Numbered from the stretch's first letter, positions 1 to 9,661 are shown. The stretch: DNA of 64,000 bases from Haemophilus parainfluenzae (GCF_003252755.1 NZ_QEPT01000001.1:401158-465157), one strand, 5' to 3'. A program made the numbers and translations. Notes: a model not told the origin generated them from the letters alone.

Positions 1-2094
1 TTGTTCGTAAGTTTCGTTTAATGTGGTGATGTAGTAGAACACATCTTCTTGTTTTTCACCATACATACGGTTGATACCGTCTTGTAGGATAACTGCCACT
101 TCATAAACGTAAGCTGGGTCATAAGATACACAGTTAGGAATAACAAGAGATTGAATATGGCTATGACCATCTTCGTGTTGTAAACCTTCACCATTTAATG
201 TTGTACGGCCAGAAGTACCACCGATCATGAAACCACGTGCTAACTGGTCTCCTGCTGCCCACATTAAGTCACCCACACGTTGGAAACCAAACATTGAGTA
301 GTAGATGAAGAATGGAATCATTGGAAGGTTATTTACAGAGTATGAGTTCGCTGCAGCTAACCAAGATGATGCTGCACCTAATTCATTGATACCTTCTTGT
401 AATACTTGACCATCTTTCGCTTCACGGTAGTACGCCACTAAATCGCGGTCAGAAGGCACATAGTTTTGACCATGTGGGTTGTAAATACCGATTTGACGGA
501 ATAAACCTTCCATACCGAAAGTACGTGCTTCGTCAGCAATAATTGGCACAATTTGTTGACCAATGTTCTTATCTTTCAATAAGGTATTTAAGAAACGTAC
601 AAATGCCATTGTAGTTGAAATTGGACGAGCTTGTTCTTCCAATAATGGTGCAAATTCTTCCAATGATGGCACTTTAAATTCAGTGGTGAATTTTGGTAAA
701 CGTTTTGGTAAATAACCATTTAACGCTTTACGTCTGCCGTGAAGATAATTGTACTCTTCCGAACCTTCTGGGAAGGTGATGTATGGATAGTTAGGAATAT
801 CTTCATCTTTAATATCTAATTGGAAATGATCGCGGAAAGATTTTAAGCTTTCGAGAGACATTTTTTTCGATTGATGCGCAGTATTTTTACTTTCTGCTTC
901 AGGAATTTTATAACCTTTAACCATGTGCGCTAAGATCACAACAGGTTTACCTGCAGTTTGCGCTTTATGGAATGCGGCATAAAGTTTTTCTGAATCGTGA
1001 CCACCACGTCTTAATGCCCAGATTTCATCGTCTGTCATATCCGCCACTAATGCAGCGGTTTCTGGATAACGACCGAAGAAGTGTTCACGAACATAAGCAC
1101 CATCTTTAGATTTGAAGGTTAAATAGTCGCCATCAACTACTTCCATCATCAATTGAGTTAACTTACCTGAGGTATCTTTGGCAAATAATTTATCCCAGTT
1201 GGAACCCCACATGACTTTGATCACTTCCCAACCTGCACCAGCAAATAAACCTTCTAATTCTTGAACAATTTTACCGTTACCTGTTACTGGTCCATCTAAA
1301 CGTTGCAAGTTACAGCTTACTACGAAGATTAAGTTATCTAAGCCTTCACGTGCTGCGAAGGTTAAATCACCTTTCGCTTCGATTTCGTCCATTTCACCAT
1401 CACCAAGGAAAGCATATACTTTTTGATCTTTGGTGTCTTTTAAGCCACGGTTGTCTAAGTATTTTAAGAAACGAGCAGTACGGATTGCATTTACTGGGCC
1501 TAACCCCATGGATACCGTAGAGAATTGCCAAAATTCAGGCATTAATTTCGGGTGAGGGTAAGAAGAAAGACCTTTACCTGGTTCACATTCCTGACGGAAG
1601 TTATTCATTTGTTCTTCAGTAATACGGCCTTCAACAAATGCACGCGCATACATACCTGGTGCCGCATGGCCTTGGAAGAAGACTAAGTCACCACCGTTTT
1701 TATCCGTCGCTGCTTTGAAGAAGTGGTTAAAACAGACTTCATACATACTTGCAGCCGATTGATAAGTTGAAATGTGACCACCTAATTCAAGATCTTTTTT
1801 CTGACCACGTAATACCGCCATGATCGCATTCCAACGTACAGCACTACGAATACGACGCTCAATAGCTTTATCACCTGGGTATGCTGGCTGTTCAGAAACA
1901 GGGATTGTATTAACATAAGGGGTTGTTACGCCACCTTTTGCAATGTTCACACCACCATTACGTGCCTGATCAATCACTTGATTGATGATGTAATGCGCAC
2001 GCTCTGCGCCTTCAGCACGAATTAATGAATCAACAGCTGACAACCAATCCTGTGTTTCAATTGGGTCAATATCGTTTACTAAGGTATTTGACAT
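1..2094 (-). CDS. aceE: Pyruvate dehydrogenase E1 component (3' end beyond window)
   Basis: This is the thiamine-diphosphate E1 subunit of the cytoplasmic pyruvate dehydrogenase complex, which decarboxylates pyruvate and acetylates the lipoyl groups of E2. The 698 N-terminal residues are visible, against about 886 in the homodimeric E1 family, so the C-terminus lies off the left edge. The start MSNTLVNDIDPIETQDWL matches the family, and the frame stays open to base 1. The ThDP motif GDGEMDE and the segments GHISTYQSAA, FFQGHAAPGMYARAF and RRGGHD are all readable. The gene diverges from mgsA. A GTTTGGT-CATA-ACCAAAC palindrome lies about 35 bases upstream of the start and could be a regulator site. 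Nothing looks broken. Identity is near certain. Confidence 0.97.
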   Translation of the reverse strand, partial: MSNTLVNDIDPIETQDWLSAVDSLIRAEGAERAHYIINQVIDQARNGGVNIAKGGVTTPYVNTIPVSEQPAYPGDKAIERRIRSAVRWNAIMAVLRGQKKDLELGGHISTYQSAASMYEVCFNHFFKAATDKNGGDLVFFQGHAAPGMYARAFVEGRITEEQMNNFRQECEPGKGLSSYPHPKLMPEFWQFSTVSMGLGPVNAIRTARFLKYLDNRGLKDTKDQKVYAFLGDGEMDEIEAKGDLTFAAREGLDNLIFVVSCNLQRLDGPVTGNGKIVQELEGLFAGAGWEVIKVMWGSNWDKLFAKDTSGKLTQLMMEVVDGDYLTFKSKDGAYVREHFFGRYPETAALVADMTDDEIWALRRGGHDSEKLYAAFHKAQTAGKPVVILAHMVKGYKIPEAESKNTAHQSKKMSLESLKSFRDHFQLDIKDEDIPNYPYITFPEGSEEYNYLHGRRKALNGYLPKRLPKFTTEFKVPSLEEFAPLLEEQARPISTTMAFVRFLNTLLKDKNIGQQIVPIIADEARTFGMEGLFRQIGIYNPHGQNYVPSDRDLVAYYREAKDGQVLQEGINELGAASSWLAAANSYSVNNLPMIPFFIYYSMFGFQRVGDLMWAAGDQLARGFMIGGTSGRTTLNGEGLQHEDGHSHIQSLVIPNCVSYDPAYVYEVAVILQDGINRMYGEKQEDVFYYITTLNETYEQ

Positions 2095-2126
2095 AGTCTT
2101 TCCTTATTTTACTGAGTGAAAATAAA

Positions 2127-2144
2127 GTTTGGTCATAACCAAAC
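2127..2144. promoter_or_regulatory. Palindrome upstream of aceE, PdhR-like operator candidate
   Basis: The arms GTTTGGT and ACCAAAC are perfect inverted copies around CATA, 33 bases before the aceE start. PdhR of E. coli binds TTGGT-N3-ACCAA in front of aceEF. Here the arms match, but the spacer is four bases instead of three. It could also be a short leader hairpin. No regulator gene is visible nearby. Confidence 0.4.
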
Positions 2145-2188
2145 ACGAAAATCAAGCTTGTTAACCAATGTTACAAACATTTAACAAA

Positions 2189-2219
2189 TCTTGCAAATTT
2201 TAGAAGATTTTTTGCAAGA
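2189..2219. repeat. Inverted repeat in the aceE-mgsA intergenic region
   Basis: TCTTGCAAA at 2189-2197 is repeated in inverse orientation as TTTGCAAGA at 2211-2219, around a 13-base AT-rich loop. It lies in the roughly 300-base divergent region between aceE and mgsA, which also holds a USS at 2282-2290. It could be an operator or a weak hairpin. I see no further gene in this region. Confidence 0.4.
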
Positions 2220-2400
2220 AAGATAGTAGATTTTCACTGTTCTCACGCATTTCTTCGAGTTATTGCCATACTCGTTACTAAAAGTGCGGTCATTTTTAAA
2301 GGATTTTTGGGTTAAGTTAAAGCATACTTTATATATTGCATTCCCTACCCGCTTTGATCTAAAGTGTTCGCATGCTTTTAAGCTTTTTAGAGGACAAAAT

Positions 2401-2859
2401 ATGAACACGACAACTCGCCCAATCTTTTCTCATAAACGAATAGCGCTCGTTGCACATGATAGTTGCAAACAAAATCTGCTCAATTGGGTAAAGAAACATA
2501 AAGAAGCTCTCGCTCCCCATCAACTTTATGCAACAGGTACAACCGGCCATCTATTGTCTAGAGAAACAGGACTTGAAATAGCCTCATTATTAAGTGGTCC
2601 GATGGGAGGAGATCAACAGCTTGGCGGACTGATTGCTGAGAAAAAAATTGATATGATGATTTTCTTTTGGGATCCGATGAACGCAGCACCACATGATCCC
2701 GATGTAAAAGCCTTAATGCGTATTGCAACTGTTTGGAATATTCCCGTAGCAATTAATCAAAGCACGGCTGATTTTCTTTTAACATCAAACTTATTTGATC
2801 AGAAAATCAATATTGATATTCCCGATTATGAAGGATATTTAAAGGCTCGTTTAGATTAA
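2401..2859 (+). CDS. mgsA: Methylglyoxal synthase
   Basis: It converts dihydroxyacetone phosphate to methylglyoxal and phosphate, a bypass that relieves sugar-phosphate stress. From the ATG at 2401, preceded by TTTTAGAGGACAAAAT with an AGAGGA ribosome site, the protein is 152 residues, exactly the E. coli length. The reading frame runs open upstream to 2263, but that extension does not resemble the family. Motifs seen are LVAHDSCK at the N-terminus, ATGTTG (phosphate binding), [11 protein letters not shown] containing the catalytic aspartate, FFWDPM and AINQSTADF. It is a single-gene unit divergent from aceE, followed by a symmetrical terminator shared with the convergent DUF945 gene. Confidence 0.97.
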   Translation: MNTTTRPIFSHKRIALVAHDSCKQNLLNWVKKHKEALAPHQLYATGTTGHLLSRETGLEIASLLSGPMGGDQQLGGLIAEKKIDMMIFFWDPMNAAPHDPDVKALMRIATVWNIPVAINQSTADFLLTSNLFDQKINIDIPDYEGYLKARLD

Positions 2860-2898
2860 ATGATAATATTGCTAGTCAAACAATACTAACCTGATAAA

Positions 2899-2926
2899 AA
2901 AGGAGATAAATGACTTTATCTCCTTT
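2899..2926. terminator. Bidirectional terminator between mgsA and the DUF945 gene
   Basis: AAAGGAGATAAA, loop TGAC, TTTATCTCCTTT makes a perfect 12-bp stem between two convergent genes. It has A and T runs on either side, so it can end both transcripts. Confidence 0.85.
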
Positions 2927-2945
2927 CTAATTGTTTCGTTGTTAA

Positions 2946-4448
2946 TTACTGACCTTGAGCCGCTGCTGCCATCATTAGCATAAACAACACACCTTGAACT
3001 TGCTCTTCTGGAATTACTTGACCATTCAGTTTGAGTTCTCCCTTTTCAAGCACTAAGGTAAGCGTTACATTTTTATCATTATTCACCACAATATTTTGTG
3101 CTGCCGCTTGTTTCGCTTGCTCTTCAATTTTCTCTTTAACCAAAGCTTTATCTTCTTCTGTGGCAAATTGTGTAATAATTTTTTCTGCAGTCGCTTTATC
3201 TACATGAATATTTACCGCGAAATCCGTAAATTGTTTATATAAACTACCCGCCATTAAATCTAATTTCGGATCTTTCGCTAATGCCACATTTAAATCTAAT
3301 GAGACTTTACCTTGATTATCTGAAATAGAAACCGGATTCAATTTAATTTGAGGCTGATTATTAAAAATAGCCATACCATGATTTTCAACCCATGAACTTA
3401 AAATTTCAGATACAACCTCCTCATTAACATTTTTATCATCACTTACTGACTTAAAGACAGTGAAAAGTGCTTCAATCAAAGCATTTGCTGCGTTTGCTTC
3501 AATATGGTTTAATTCACCATTGTAAGTTAATTTTCCCAAATCTTTTCCATCAATAATGACTGAGTCTAATGTATTTTCACTTTTAAAGTTCACAAAATCA
3601 CCATTAAGTGAAATATCTGATGTTGCTTTTAAACCTTTTTCAATAATAGACGTTGTTTTTCCTGCATAATCAGTACTGGTCATTTCAAAACTTTCAGTTG
3701 AAGAAGAACCTTTACCTGTATAAATATAGGCCCATTTTGTTGGATTAAATGCCCCATCAAATTTCGAGCCCTTCATCTTCATTTTTACCGATTTAACAGC
3801 AGTAACATCCTGGTTATCTTCCCCATCAACATGATTAGGTCCTAAATCAGTAGTCACTTCGTCTAAAGTCATTTCATATTTACCCGCACGATCTTTATCA
3901 ACATCAAAACCTATATTGATATTTGACCAAGCTAATTTATTTTGTGGTGAGTTAGGATCAATCACTTCCCCTGCCGCTAGATCAATCTTACCCTTTGTTG
4001 CTAAGCTATAGCTAGTAGAAGCTTGATATTGAACAGGCTTATCTGATTTAAGCAAATCAAATAAAGGTTGGGTTGTTTCATTTTTACCAATCACACCTTG
4101 TGCTGAAAACATTGTTGGTACAAAGTTGAATTTTTCTAGCTGATTAAGCGGAAATGGACCATGATAAAGCTTAGTTGAAAATGGAATAGTAAATACCTTC
4201 CCCTCTTTGGGTAAAGATATGACCACTTCATCTTCCACTTGAGAAGTAAAGAAACCGCGCTCAAACTGTTTATTTTGATAAACAACCTTAAATGAATCAG
4301 ATAAGCCTAAAGCCTGAGCTTGTTTGTTTGCTAATTCAATTTGGCGTAAATATTCAGTTTGTGCTTTTTCCCCAGTAAACCAAGCTCCACCGACACCTAC
4401 CACGCCAAGTGCCACAATTACGCCTAATGCTACGACTGATTTTTTCAT
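2946..4448 (-). CDS. DUF945 (YdgA-like) family protein
   Basis: This 500-residue protein has an N-terminal membrane anchor or uncleaved signal (about residues 5-25, hydrophobic VVALGVIVALGVVGVGGAWF), so the bulk should lie in the periplasm. The opening (small hydrophobic anchor followed by AWFTGEKAQTEYLRQIELANKQ), the repeated beta-rich segments with alternating polar residues, and the overall length fit the DUF945/YdgA family found in Pasteurellaceae and Enterobacteriaceae. The biochemical role of the family is not established. There are no cysteines or obvious catalytic motifs. It stands alone, convergent with mgsA and divergent from dnaK. The start is the first in-frame ATG, before the hydrophobic segment. 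The family call is fairly secure; the function is unknown. Confidence 0.8.
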   Translation of the reverse strand: MKKSVVALGVIVALGVVGVGGAWFTGEKAQTEYLRQIELANKQAQALGLSDSFKVVYQNKQFERGFFTSQVEDEVVISLPKEGKVFTIPFSTKLYHGPFPLNQLEKFNFVPTMFSAQGVIGKNETTQPLFDLLKSDKPVQYQASTSYSLATKGKIDLAAGEVIDPNSPQNKLAWSNINIGFDVDKDRAGKYEMTLDEVTTDLGPNHVDGEDNQDVTAVKSVKMKMKGSKFDGAFNPTKWAYIYTGKGSSSTESFEMTSTDYAGKTTSIIEKGLKATSDISLNGDFVNFKSENTLDSVIIDGKDLGKLTYNGELNHIEANAANALIEALFTVFKSVSDDKNVNEEVVSEILSSWVENHGMAIFNNQPQIKLNPVSISDNQGKVSLDLNVALAKDPKLDLMAGSLYKQFTDFAVNIHVDKATAEKIITQFATEEDKALVKEKIEEQAKQAAAQNIVVNNDKNVTLTLVLEKGELKLNGQVIPEEQVQGVLFMLMMAAAAQGQ

Positions 4449-4637
4449 TTTGATTCCTTTATTAAATTAATAGATGACTAAAATTGTCAGCAATTTATCA
4501 TAAAATGAAATTTTTTTCTTATTTTTTCAAAAATATTTTATTTTTCCCCTTGAACTTTATTCCTGCGGACTTATTTTGTAAAACAAGAACGGAAATGACC
4601 GCACTTTAAAAGGAAGAAAAAATTTTAAATCTTACCT

Positions 4638-4665
4638 CTTGAAATGCGAAAAAGTATCCACATCT
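4638..4665 (+). promoter_or_regulatory. Heat-shock (sigma-32) promoter of dnaK
   Basis: CTTGAAA at 4638-4644 is a perfect sigma-32 -35 element. Thirteen bases later, CCACATCT at 4658-4665 matches the -10 consensus CCCCATnT at all but one specified position. It lies 53 bases upstream of the dnaK start. A USS (4598-4606) sits just upstream and is separate from the promoter. This is established promoter logic; the start site itself is inferred. Confidence 0.8.
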
Positions 4666-4717
4666 TATTCATCGTAATAACTTACAACGAATTTAAAATT
4701 TAATTAGGAGTAACAAC

Positions 4718-6616
4718 ATGGGAAAAATTATTGGTATTGACTTAGGTACAACAAACTCTTGTGTCGCTGTAATGGATGGTGATAAACCACGCGTAATTGA
4801 AAATGCAGAAGGCGATCGTACTACCCCGTCAATTATCGCTTATACAAATGATAACGAAATTTTAGTGGGTCAACCGGCAAAACGCCAAGCGGTGACCAAC
4901 CCGAAAAATACATTGTTCGCGATTAAACGTTTAATCGGTCGTCGTTTTGAAGATGCTGAAGTAAAACGTGACATCGATATTATGCCATTTGAAATCACCA
5001 AAGCAGACAATGGTGATGCATGGGTAAATGTAAAAGGTGACAAACTTGCACCGCCACAAATTTCTGCAGAAGTATTGAAAAAAATGAAGAAAACTGCGGA
5101 AGATTTCTTAGGTGAGCCAGTGACTAAAGCGGTAATCACTGTTCCTGCATACTTTAACGATGCTCAACGTCAAGCAACAAAAGATGCTGGTCGTATCGCA
5201 GGCTTAGAAGTCAAACGTATTATCAACGAACCAACAGCAGCAGCATTAGCTTACGGTTTAGATAAAGGTCAAGGCAACAAAACTATCGCTGTTTATGACT
5301 TAGGTGGTGGTACATTCGACTTATCTATCATCGAAATTGATGAAGTAGGTGGCGAAAAAACCTTTGAAGTATTAGCAACCAACGGTGATACTCACTTAGG
5401 AGGTGAAGACTTCGATAACCGTGTCATCAACTACTTAGTGGATGAATTCAAAAAAGAACAAGGCGTTGATTTACGTAATGATCCACTTGCAATGCAACGT
5501 TTAAAAGAAGCAGGTGAAAAAGCGAAAATTGAACTTTCTTCTGCACAACAAACAGATGTTAACTTACCTTACATCACTGCAGATGCAACAGGTCCTAAAC
5601 ACTTAAACATTAAATTAACTCGTGCTAAATTAGAATCTTTAGTAGAAGATTTAGTGGCGAAATCACTTGAGCCTGTAAAAGTTGCATTAAACGATGCTGG
5701 CTTAAGTGCGTCACAAATTGATGATGTTATCCTAGTGGGCGGTCAAACCCGTATGCCATTAGTACAACAAAAAGTAGAAGAATTCTTCGGTAAAGCACCT
5801 CGTAAAGATGTGAACCCGGATGAAGCCGTTGCTATTGGTGCAGCAGTTCAAGGTGGCGTATTAGCAGGTGATGTAACGGATGTATTGTTGTTAGACGTAA
5901 CACCATTATCTTTAGGTATCGAAACAATGGGTGGTGTGATGACTACCTTAATTGAGAAAAACACAACGATTCCAACTAAAAAATCACAAGTTTTCTCAAC
6001 AGCAGAAGATAACCAAAGTGCAGTAACGATTCACGTATTACAAGGTGAACGTAAACAAGCATCAGCAAATAAATCTTTAGGTCAATTCAACCTTGAGGGC
6101 ATCAACCCAGCTCCACGCGGTATGCCACAAATTGAAGTGACCTTCGACATCGACGCTGACGGTATCATCCACGTTTCTGCAAAAGACAAAGGTACTGGTA
6201 AAGAACAACAAATCACCATCAAAGCCTCTTCAGGTTTAAGTGATGAAGAAATTCAAAAAATGGTTCGTGATGCAGAAGCAAACGCTGAAGCAGACCGTAA
6301 ATTTGAAGAATTAGTACAAGCTCGCAACCAAGCAGATCATCTTGTACACAGCACACGTAAACAATTAGAAGAATCGGGTGATAAAGTTCCAGCTGAAGAT
6401 CGTGCAGCAATCGAAAGCGCATTAAGCGATCTAGAAACAGCGGCGAAAGGGGAAGATAAAGCAGCTATCGAAGCTAAACTTCAAGTGCTTGCAGAAGTTG
6501 CTCAAAAACTTGTTCAAGCTGCTCAACCACAAGCTGATACACAACAAGCTCAAAGTAGCAACCCAAATGATGATGTGGTTGATGCTGAGTTTGAAGAAGT
6601 GAAAGATAATAAATAG
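4718..6616 (+). CDS. dnaK: Chaperone protein DnaK (Hsp70)
   Basis: This is the ATP-driven Hsp70 chaperone, working with DnaJ and GrpE in folding and heat-shock control. At 632 residues it is of family length. The N-terminal ATPase domain has [14 protein letters not shown], the [15 protein letters not shown] signature, [12 protein letters not shown] and LVGGQTRMP. The substrate domain carries [14 protein letters not shown]. The tail ends with the conserved [11 protein letters not shown] motif. The start at 4718 has TTAGGAG upstream. A sigma-32 promoter precedes it and a hairpin terminator follows within 20 bases. Unlike the usual dnaK-dnaJ arrangement, an orphan gene and metY come before dnaJ, and dnaK is closed off as its own unit. 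Confidence 0.99.
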   Translation: MGKIIGIDLGTTNSCVAVMDGDKPRVIENAEGDRTTPSIIAYTNDNEILVGQPAKRQAVTNPKNTLFAIKRLIGRRFEDAEVKRDIDIMPFEITKADNGDAWVNVKGDKLAPPQISAEVLKKMKKTAEDFLGEPVTKAVITVPAYFNDAQRQATKDAGRIAGLEVKRIINEPTAAALAYGLDKGQGNKTIAVYDLGGGTFDLSIIEIDEVGGEKTFEVLATNGDTHLGGEDFDNRVINYLVDEFKKEQGVDLRNDPLAMQRLKEAGEKAKIELSSAQQTDVNLPYITADATGPKHLNIKLTRAKLESLVEDLVAKSLEPVKVALNDAGLSASQIDDVILVGGQTRMPLVQQKVEEFFGKAPRKDVNPDEAVAIGAAVQGGVLAGDVTDVLLLDVTPLSLGIETMGGVMTTLIEKNTTIPTKKSQVFSTAEDNQSAVTIHVLQGERKQASANKSLGQFNLEGINPAPRGMPQIEVTFDIDADGIIHVSAKDKGTGKEQQITIKASSGLSDEEIQKMVRDAEANAEADRKFEELVQARNQADHLVHSTRKQLEESGDKVPAEDRAAIESALSDLETAAKGEDKAAIEAKLQVLAEVAQKLVQAAQPQADTQQAQSSNPNDDVVDAEFEEVKDNK

Positions 6617-6635
6617 TTTTTTGTTAAATAATAAC

Positions 6636-6664
6636 AGGGCGTAGAAATACGCCCTTTATCCTTT
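6636..6664 (+). terminator. Terminator after dnaK
   Basis: AGGGCGT, loop AGAAAT, ACGCCCT is a perfect 7-bp GC-rich stem followed by a T-rich tail. It implies that most dnaK transcripts stop before the orphan gene that starts at 6692. Confidence 0.8.
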
Positions 6665-6691
6665 TTATATAAAAATAGACACTAAATAACC

Positions 6692-8209
6692 ATGCTCGTT
6701 TATATTAACCAATTTGAATTAGTAGGCAAAAATAGTTGTGATGAGGCTTTTTACCTTATTTCTAAATGGCTGACTAAAAATGCAAACAAAAAAATCTCAA
6801 AAGAATTTTTAAAAAGTGGTAAGGAACTTTCAATAAAAACTAGTCACATTAGAACGTATGTTGCTGATGAATTAGAACCCTATTTATATTCTATATTATT
6901 CTCTCACCCTGATAAAAACGTATCTGGAAGACAGTGGATTACTGAAATTAGCATAAAATCAGAAAATAATAAGACTGAAATATCTATCTCATTAGAAGTT
7001 AGTGATATCAGTACCCGTGTAAAAGAGCCGCCCAAAACAACCAAACCTTATTTAGTTGCTTTATTGAATAAAAATAAATACTTATCCCCTAATACTATTG
7101 GACTAAAAGTCAGTAGATTAAAGAATAACCACGATGAATTTAGAGCGTTAGATTATGAGATAAATAAAGAAAACAGAGAATACTCTCTTGTTCTCGTGAG
7201 TAAAAGGAAACACAGTGATGAATTTTTATTAGAGCCTAATAAATTACAAGAACAACTAGTTGGGTTAGCTAAAGTTATTTCTATTGATAAAGATGTTAAT
7301 TTAAAAGATTTAGAAAATTACATTGGTGCTAATAGTGTTTGGGATGGTGCAATTAGGATTATCTACCCTCCAAGGGTAAAACACACAAAACTATTTAGAA
7401 GTTGTGAAATAACAAAGCTAAATGAACTTGGTAATGATATTTATCATGAGTTACTTTCTTTTATCACTCATACGACTAATGGTTTTAATAAAAGAAAACA
7501 TTTCAGTCCAACAGATGTCAGATCAAAAAGGTCAAGAGATAGAATTGAACTCCTTAAAACTCAAGTTAAAGATAGTAAAGATTATGAGAGTTTAGCAAAC
7601 GAAGCATTTGATGAATTAAAAAAACAAGATGATATATTCAATAAGAAAAAAAATGATTTCAAAGCAGAAATTGACGAATTATCCTTAAAAAACTTAGAGC
7701 TTGAAGAAGAAATAAAAAGAATAAAACAAGATAAATATAATTTAGAAAATAGAATAATATATTCTAAAAAAGATAGAGAAATAAAAAAAGAATATGGATT
7801 ACTTAACTATGGAGTCGAGGAAGATCTTTACCCTGATGAAATAAAGGATCTCATTTTAAGTATAATTGAATCTTATTACAAAAACACAGATTTAGACAAA
7901 AATGATCGACAATATAAAATCCTAGAGGATATAATCAATAAAAACTTAAAACTTGAATATGCAAACGAAATAATAAGAGAGTGCAAAAGGATTTTCACAA
8001 ATTATTCATCTATAACAAAAAAAATGAAAAGTGACTTATCTAAATTAAAATTAGAAGTCATAGAAGATGGAACACATAACAAATTAAAATTCATTAACGA
8101 CGACCGATTCATTGTGGTTTTCTCAAAAACATCAAGTGATGAAAAAACATCTAAAAACCTGCTTAATCATATAAAAAAAGCATTACTGCACAACTTAATA
8201 AACATTTAG
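6692..8209 (+). CDS. Orphan coiled-coil protein with HicA-like C-terminal segment
   Basis: I do not recognise this 505-residue protein by name. Residues 1-230 look globular, with family-like motifs LFSHPDKNVSGRQWITEI (70-86), GLAKVISID (191-199) and DGAIRIIYPP (218-227). Residues about 283-360 are a charged coiled coil (Lys/Glu/Asp rich, heptad-like). The C-terminal stretch 459-498 (DGTHNKLKF...SSDEKTSKNLLNHIKKAL) resembles the G-T/S-H-x-K ... N-x-x-x-I layout of HicA-like double-stranded RNA-binding folds. No signal peptide, membrane span or Walker motif is seen. The gene is visibly AT-richer than its neighbours, rich in ATA and AGA codons, lacks any USS and has no clear Shine-Dalgarno. It lies between the dnaK terminator and metY. 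A transferred, possibly defence-related gene is my inference. Confidence 0.75.
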   Translation: MLVYINQFELVGKNSCDEAFYLISKWLTKNANKKISKEFLKSGKELSIKTSHIRTYVADELEPYLYSILFSHPDKNVSGRQWITEISIKSENNKTEISISLEVSDISTRVKEPPKTTKPYLVALLNKNKYLSPNTIGLKVSRLKNNHDEFRALDYEINKENREYSLVLVSKRKHSDEFLLEPNKLQEQLVGLAKVISIDKDVNLKDLENYIGANSVWDGAIRIIYPPRVKHTKLFRSCEITKLNELGNDIYHELLSFITHTTNGFNKRKHFSPTDVRSKRSRDRIELLKTQVKDSKDYESLANEAFDELKKQDDIFNKKKNDFKAEIDELSLKNLELEEEIKRIKQDKYNLENRIIYSKKDREIKKEYGLLNYGVEEDLYPDEIKDLILSIIESYYKNTDLDKNDRQYKILEDIINKNLKLEYANEIIRECKRIFTNYSSITKKMKSDLSKLKLEVIEDGTHNKLKFINDDRFIVVFSKTSSDEKTSKNLLNHIKKALLHNLINI

Positions 8210-8364
8210 AAAATATTGACTTAAATAATACAAATACAATTCATAATTTAACCTTATTAAAAATATAATTAATCACACTTAAAAGTAGGATAAAAAAAAT
8301 ATTTTACCTTAGATGGTTATACAGGAAATTTTTAGTTTACATACGCAAAAATGTAGGAGAAACA

Positions 8365-9633
8365 ATGAAATTCGAAACGAAATGCCTCCATGCTGGCTAT
8401 AGCCCTAAAAACGGTGAGCCACGTGTTCAACCTATCGTGCAAAGCACGACTTATACCTACGATTCTGCAGAAGAAATTGGTAAGTTATTTGATTTACAAG
8501 CCGCAGGTTATTTCTATACTCGTCTAGCAAACCCAACGACAAATGCTGCGGAAGAAAAAATTACTGCACTTGAAGGTGGGGTCGCAACAATGTGTACTGC
8601 CTCAGGCCAATCTGCTGTTTTCTATGCGATGTTGAATATTTTAGAAGCGGGCGATCACTTCATTTCCTCTTCTTATGTGTATGGCGGTTCCTATAATTTA
8701 TTTGCCCACACATTCAAAAAAATGGGTATCGAAGTGACTTTTGTAGATCAAGATTTACCACTTGAAGAACTCAAAAAAGCGATTCGTCCAAACACAAAAG
8801 CGGTCTTTGCTGAAACTATTGCGAACCCTGCTTTACGAGTGTTAGATATTGAAAAATTTGCTGCCTTAGCGAAAGCTGCAGAGGCGCCATTATTAATTGA
8901 TAATACCTTTGCTACCCCCTATTTTTGTCGTCCAATCGAATTTGGTGCAAACGTGGTCATTCACAGCACATCTAAATATTTAGATGGTCATGCTATTGCC
9001 CTTGGTGGTGCAATTACAGACGGTGGTAACTTTAATTGGAATAACGGTAAATATCCGCAACTAAGCACACCAGACCAAACTTATCACGGTTTAGTTTATA
9101 CAGAAACCTTTGGTCCTGCAGCTTATATTGTCAAAGCACGTGTTCAATTAATGCGTGATTTAGGTGCAGCGCCTGCCCCACAAAATAGTTTCTTATTGAA
9201 TGTAGGCATGGAAACCCTTGCACTTCGTATGCAACGTCATTATGAAAATGCACAGGCCATAGCCGAGTTTTTAGAAAAACATCCGCAAGTCGTTAAAGTG
9301 AATTACCCTGGCTTATCGAACTCACCAGATTACGCACTCAAACAAAAATATTTACCGAACGGTTTGTGTGGTGTCATTTCCTTTGAGATTAAAGGTGGCA
9401 AAGAAACCGCGGCAAAATGGTTAAACGCGTTACAAATGACCTCACGTGAAGTACACGTAGCTGATATTCGTACTTGTGCGTTACATCCAGCGACTTCAAC
9501 GCATCGTCAATTAAGTGAAGCTGAACTAGAGCAAGCCGATATTTCTGCAGGGCTTATTCGTCTTTCTTGCGGTATTGAAAATATTCAAGATATTTTAGCT
9601 GACTTAGAGCAAGCATTCGCTGCAGCGAAATAA
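8365..9633 (+). CDS. metY: O-acetylhomoserine sulfhydrylase (MetY type)
   Basis: This is a PLP enzyme of the Cys/Met-metabolism family that makes homocysteine (or methionine) from O-acetylhomoserine and sulfide. It has 422 residues with YTRLANPTTNAAEEKIT near the N-terminus, TASGQSA for cofactor phosphate, LLIDNTFATP with the PLP aspartate, and the Schiff-base lysine K204 in HSTSKYLDGH. The C-terminal domain contains HPATSTHRQLSEAE and LIRLSCGIEN. The longer middle insert (WNNGKYPQLSTPDQTYHG) favours MetY over MetB or MetC. The start at 8365 has TAGGAGAAAC upstream. The 155 AT-rich bases before it hold no gene. A GGCAGGC hairpin follows. Substrate preference (acetyl versus succinyl homoserine) cannot be read from the sequence alone. 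Confidence 0.92.
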   Translation: MKFETKCLHAGYSPKNGEPRVQPIVQSTTYTYDSAEEIGKLFDLQAAGYFYTRLANPTTNAAEEKITALEGGVATMCTASGQSAVFYAMLNILEAGDHFISSSYVYGGSYNLFAHTFKKMGIEVTFVDQDLPLEELKKAIRPNTKAVFAETIANPALRVLDIEKFAALAKAAEAPLLIDNTFATPYFCRPIEFGANVVIHSTSKYLDGHAIALGGAITDGGNFNWNNGKYPQLSTPDQTYHGLVYTETFGPAAYIVKARVQLMRDLGAAPAPQNSFLLNVGMETLALRMQRHYENAQAIAEFLEKHPQVVKVNYPGLSNSPDYALKQKYLPNGLCGVISFEIKGGKETAAKWLNALQMTSREVHVADIRTCALHPATSTHRQLSEAELEQADISAGLIRLSCGIENIQDILADLEQAFAAAK

Positions 9634-9642
9634 GTATTATAA

Positions 9643-9661
9643 GGCAGGCAAATTGCCTGCC
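9643..9661 (+). terminator. Hairpin after metY
   Basis: GGCAGGC and its complement GCCTGCC flank AAATT ten bases after the metY stop. The stem is strong, but the T-run after it is poor (ACTTTAAAT). Further short stems lie at about 9680-9740. The 250 bases between metY and dnaJ otherwise hold no gene. Confidence 0.6.

Noticed and set aside
2263..2400. Upstream extension of mgsA
   Set aside because: The extra 46 residues are unlike the family, cover a USS and the promoter region, and a good ribosome site precedes ATG 2401.
6620..8364. Direct repeats flanking the orphan gene as evidence for a mobile element
   Set aside because: I found no matching direct or inverted repeats at its two ends by eye, and no integrase or transposase.
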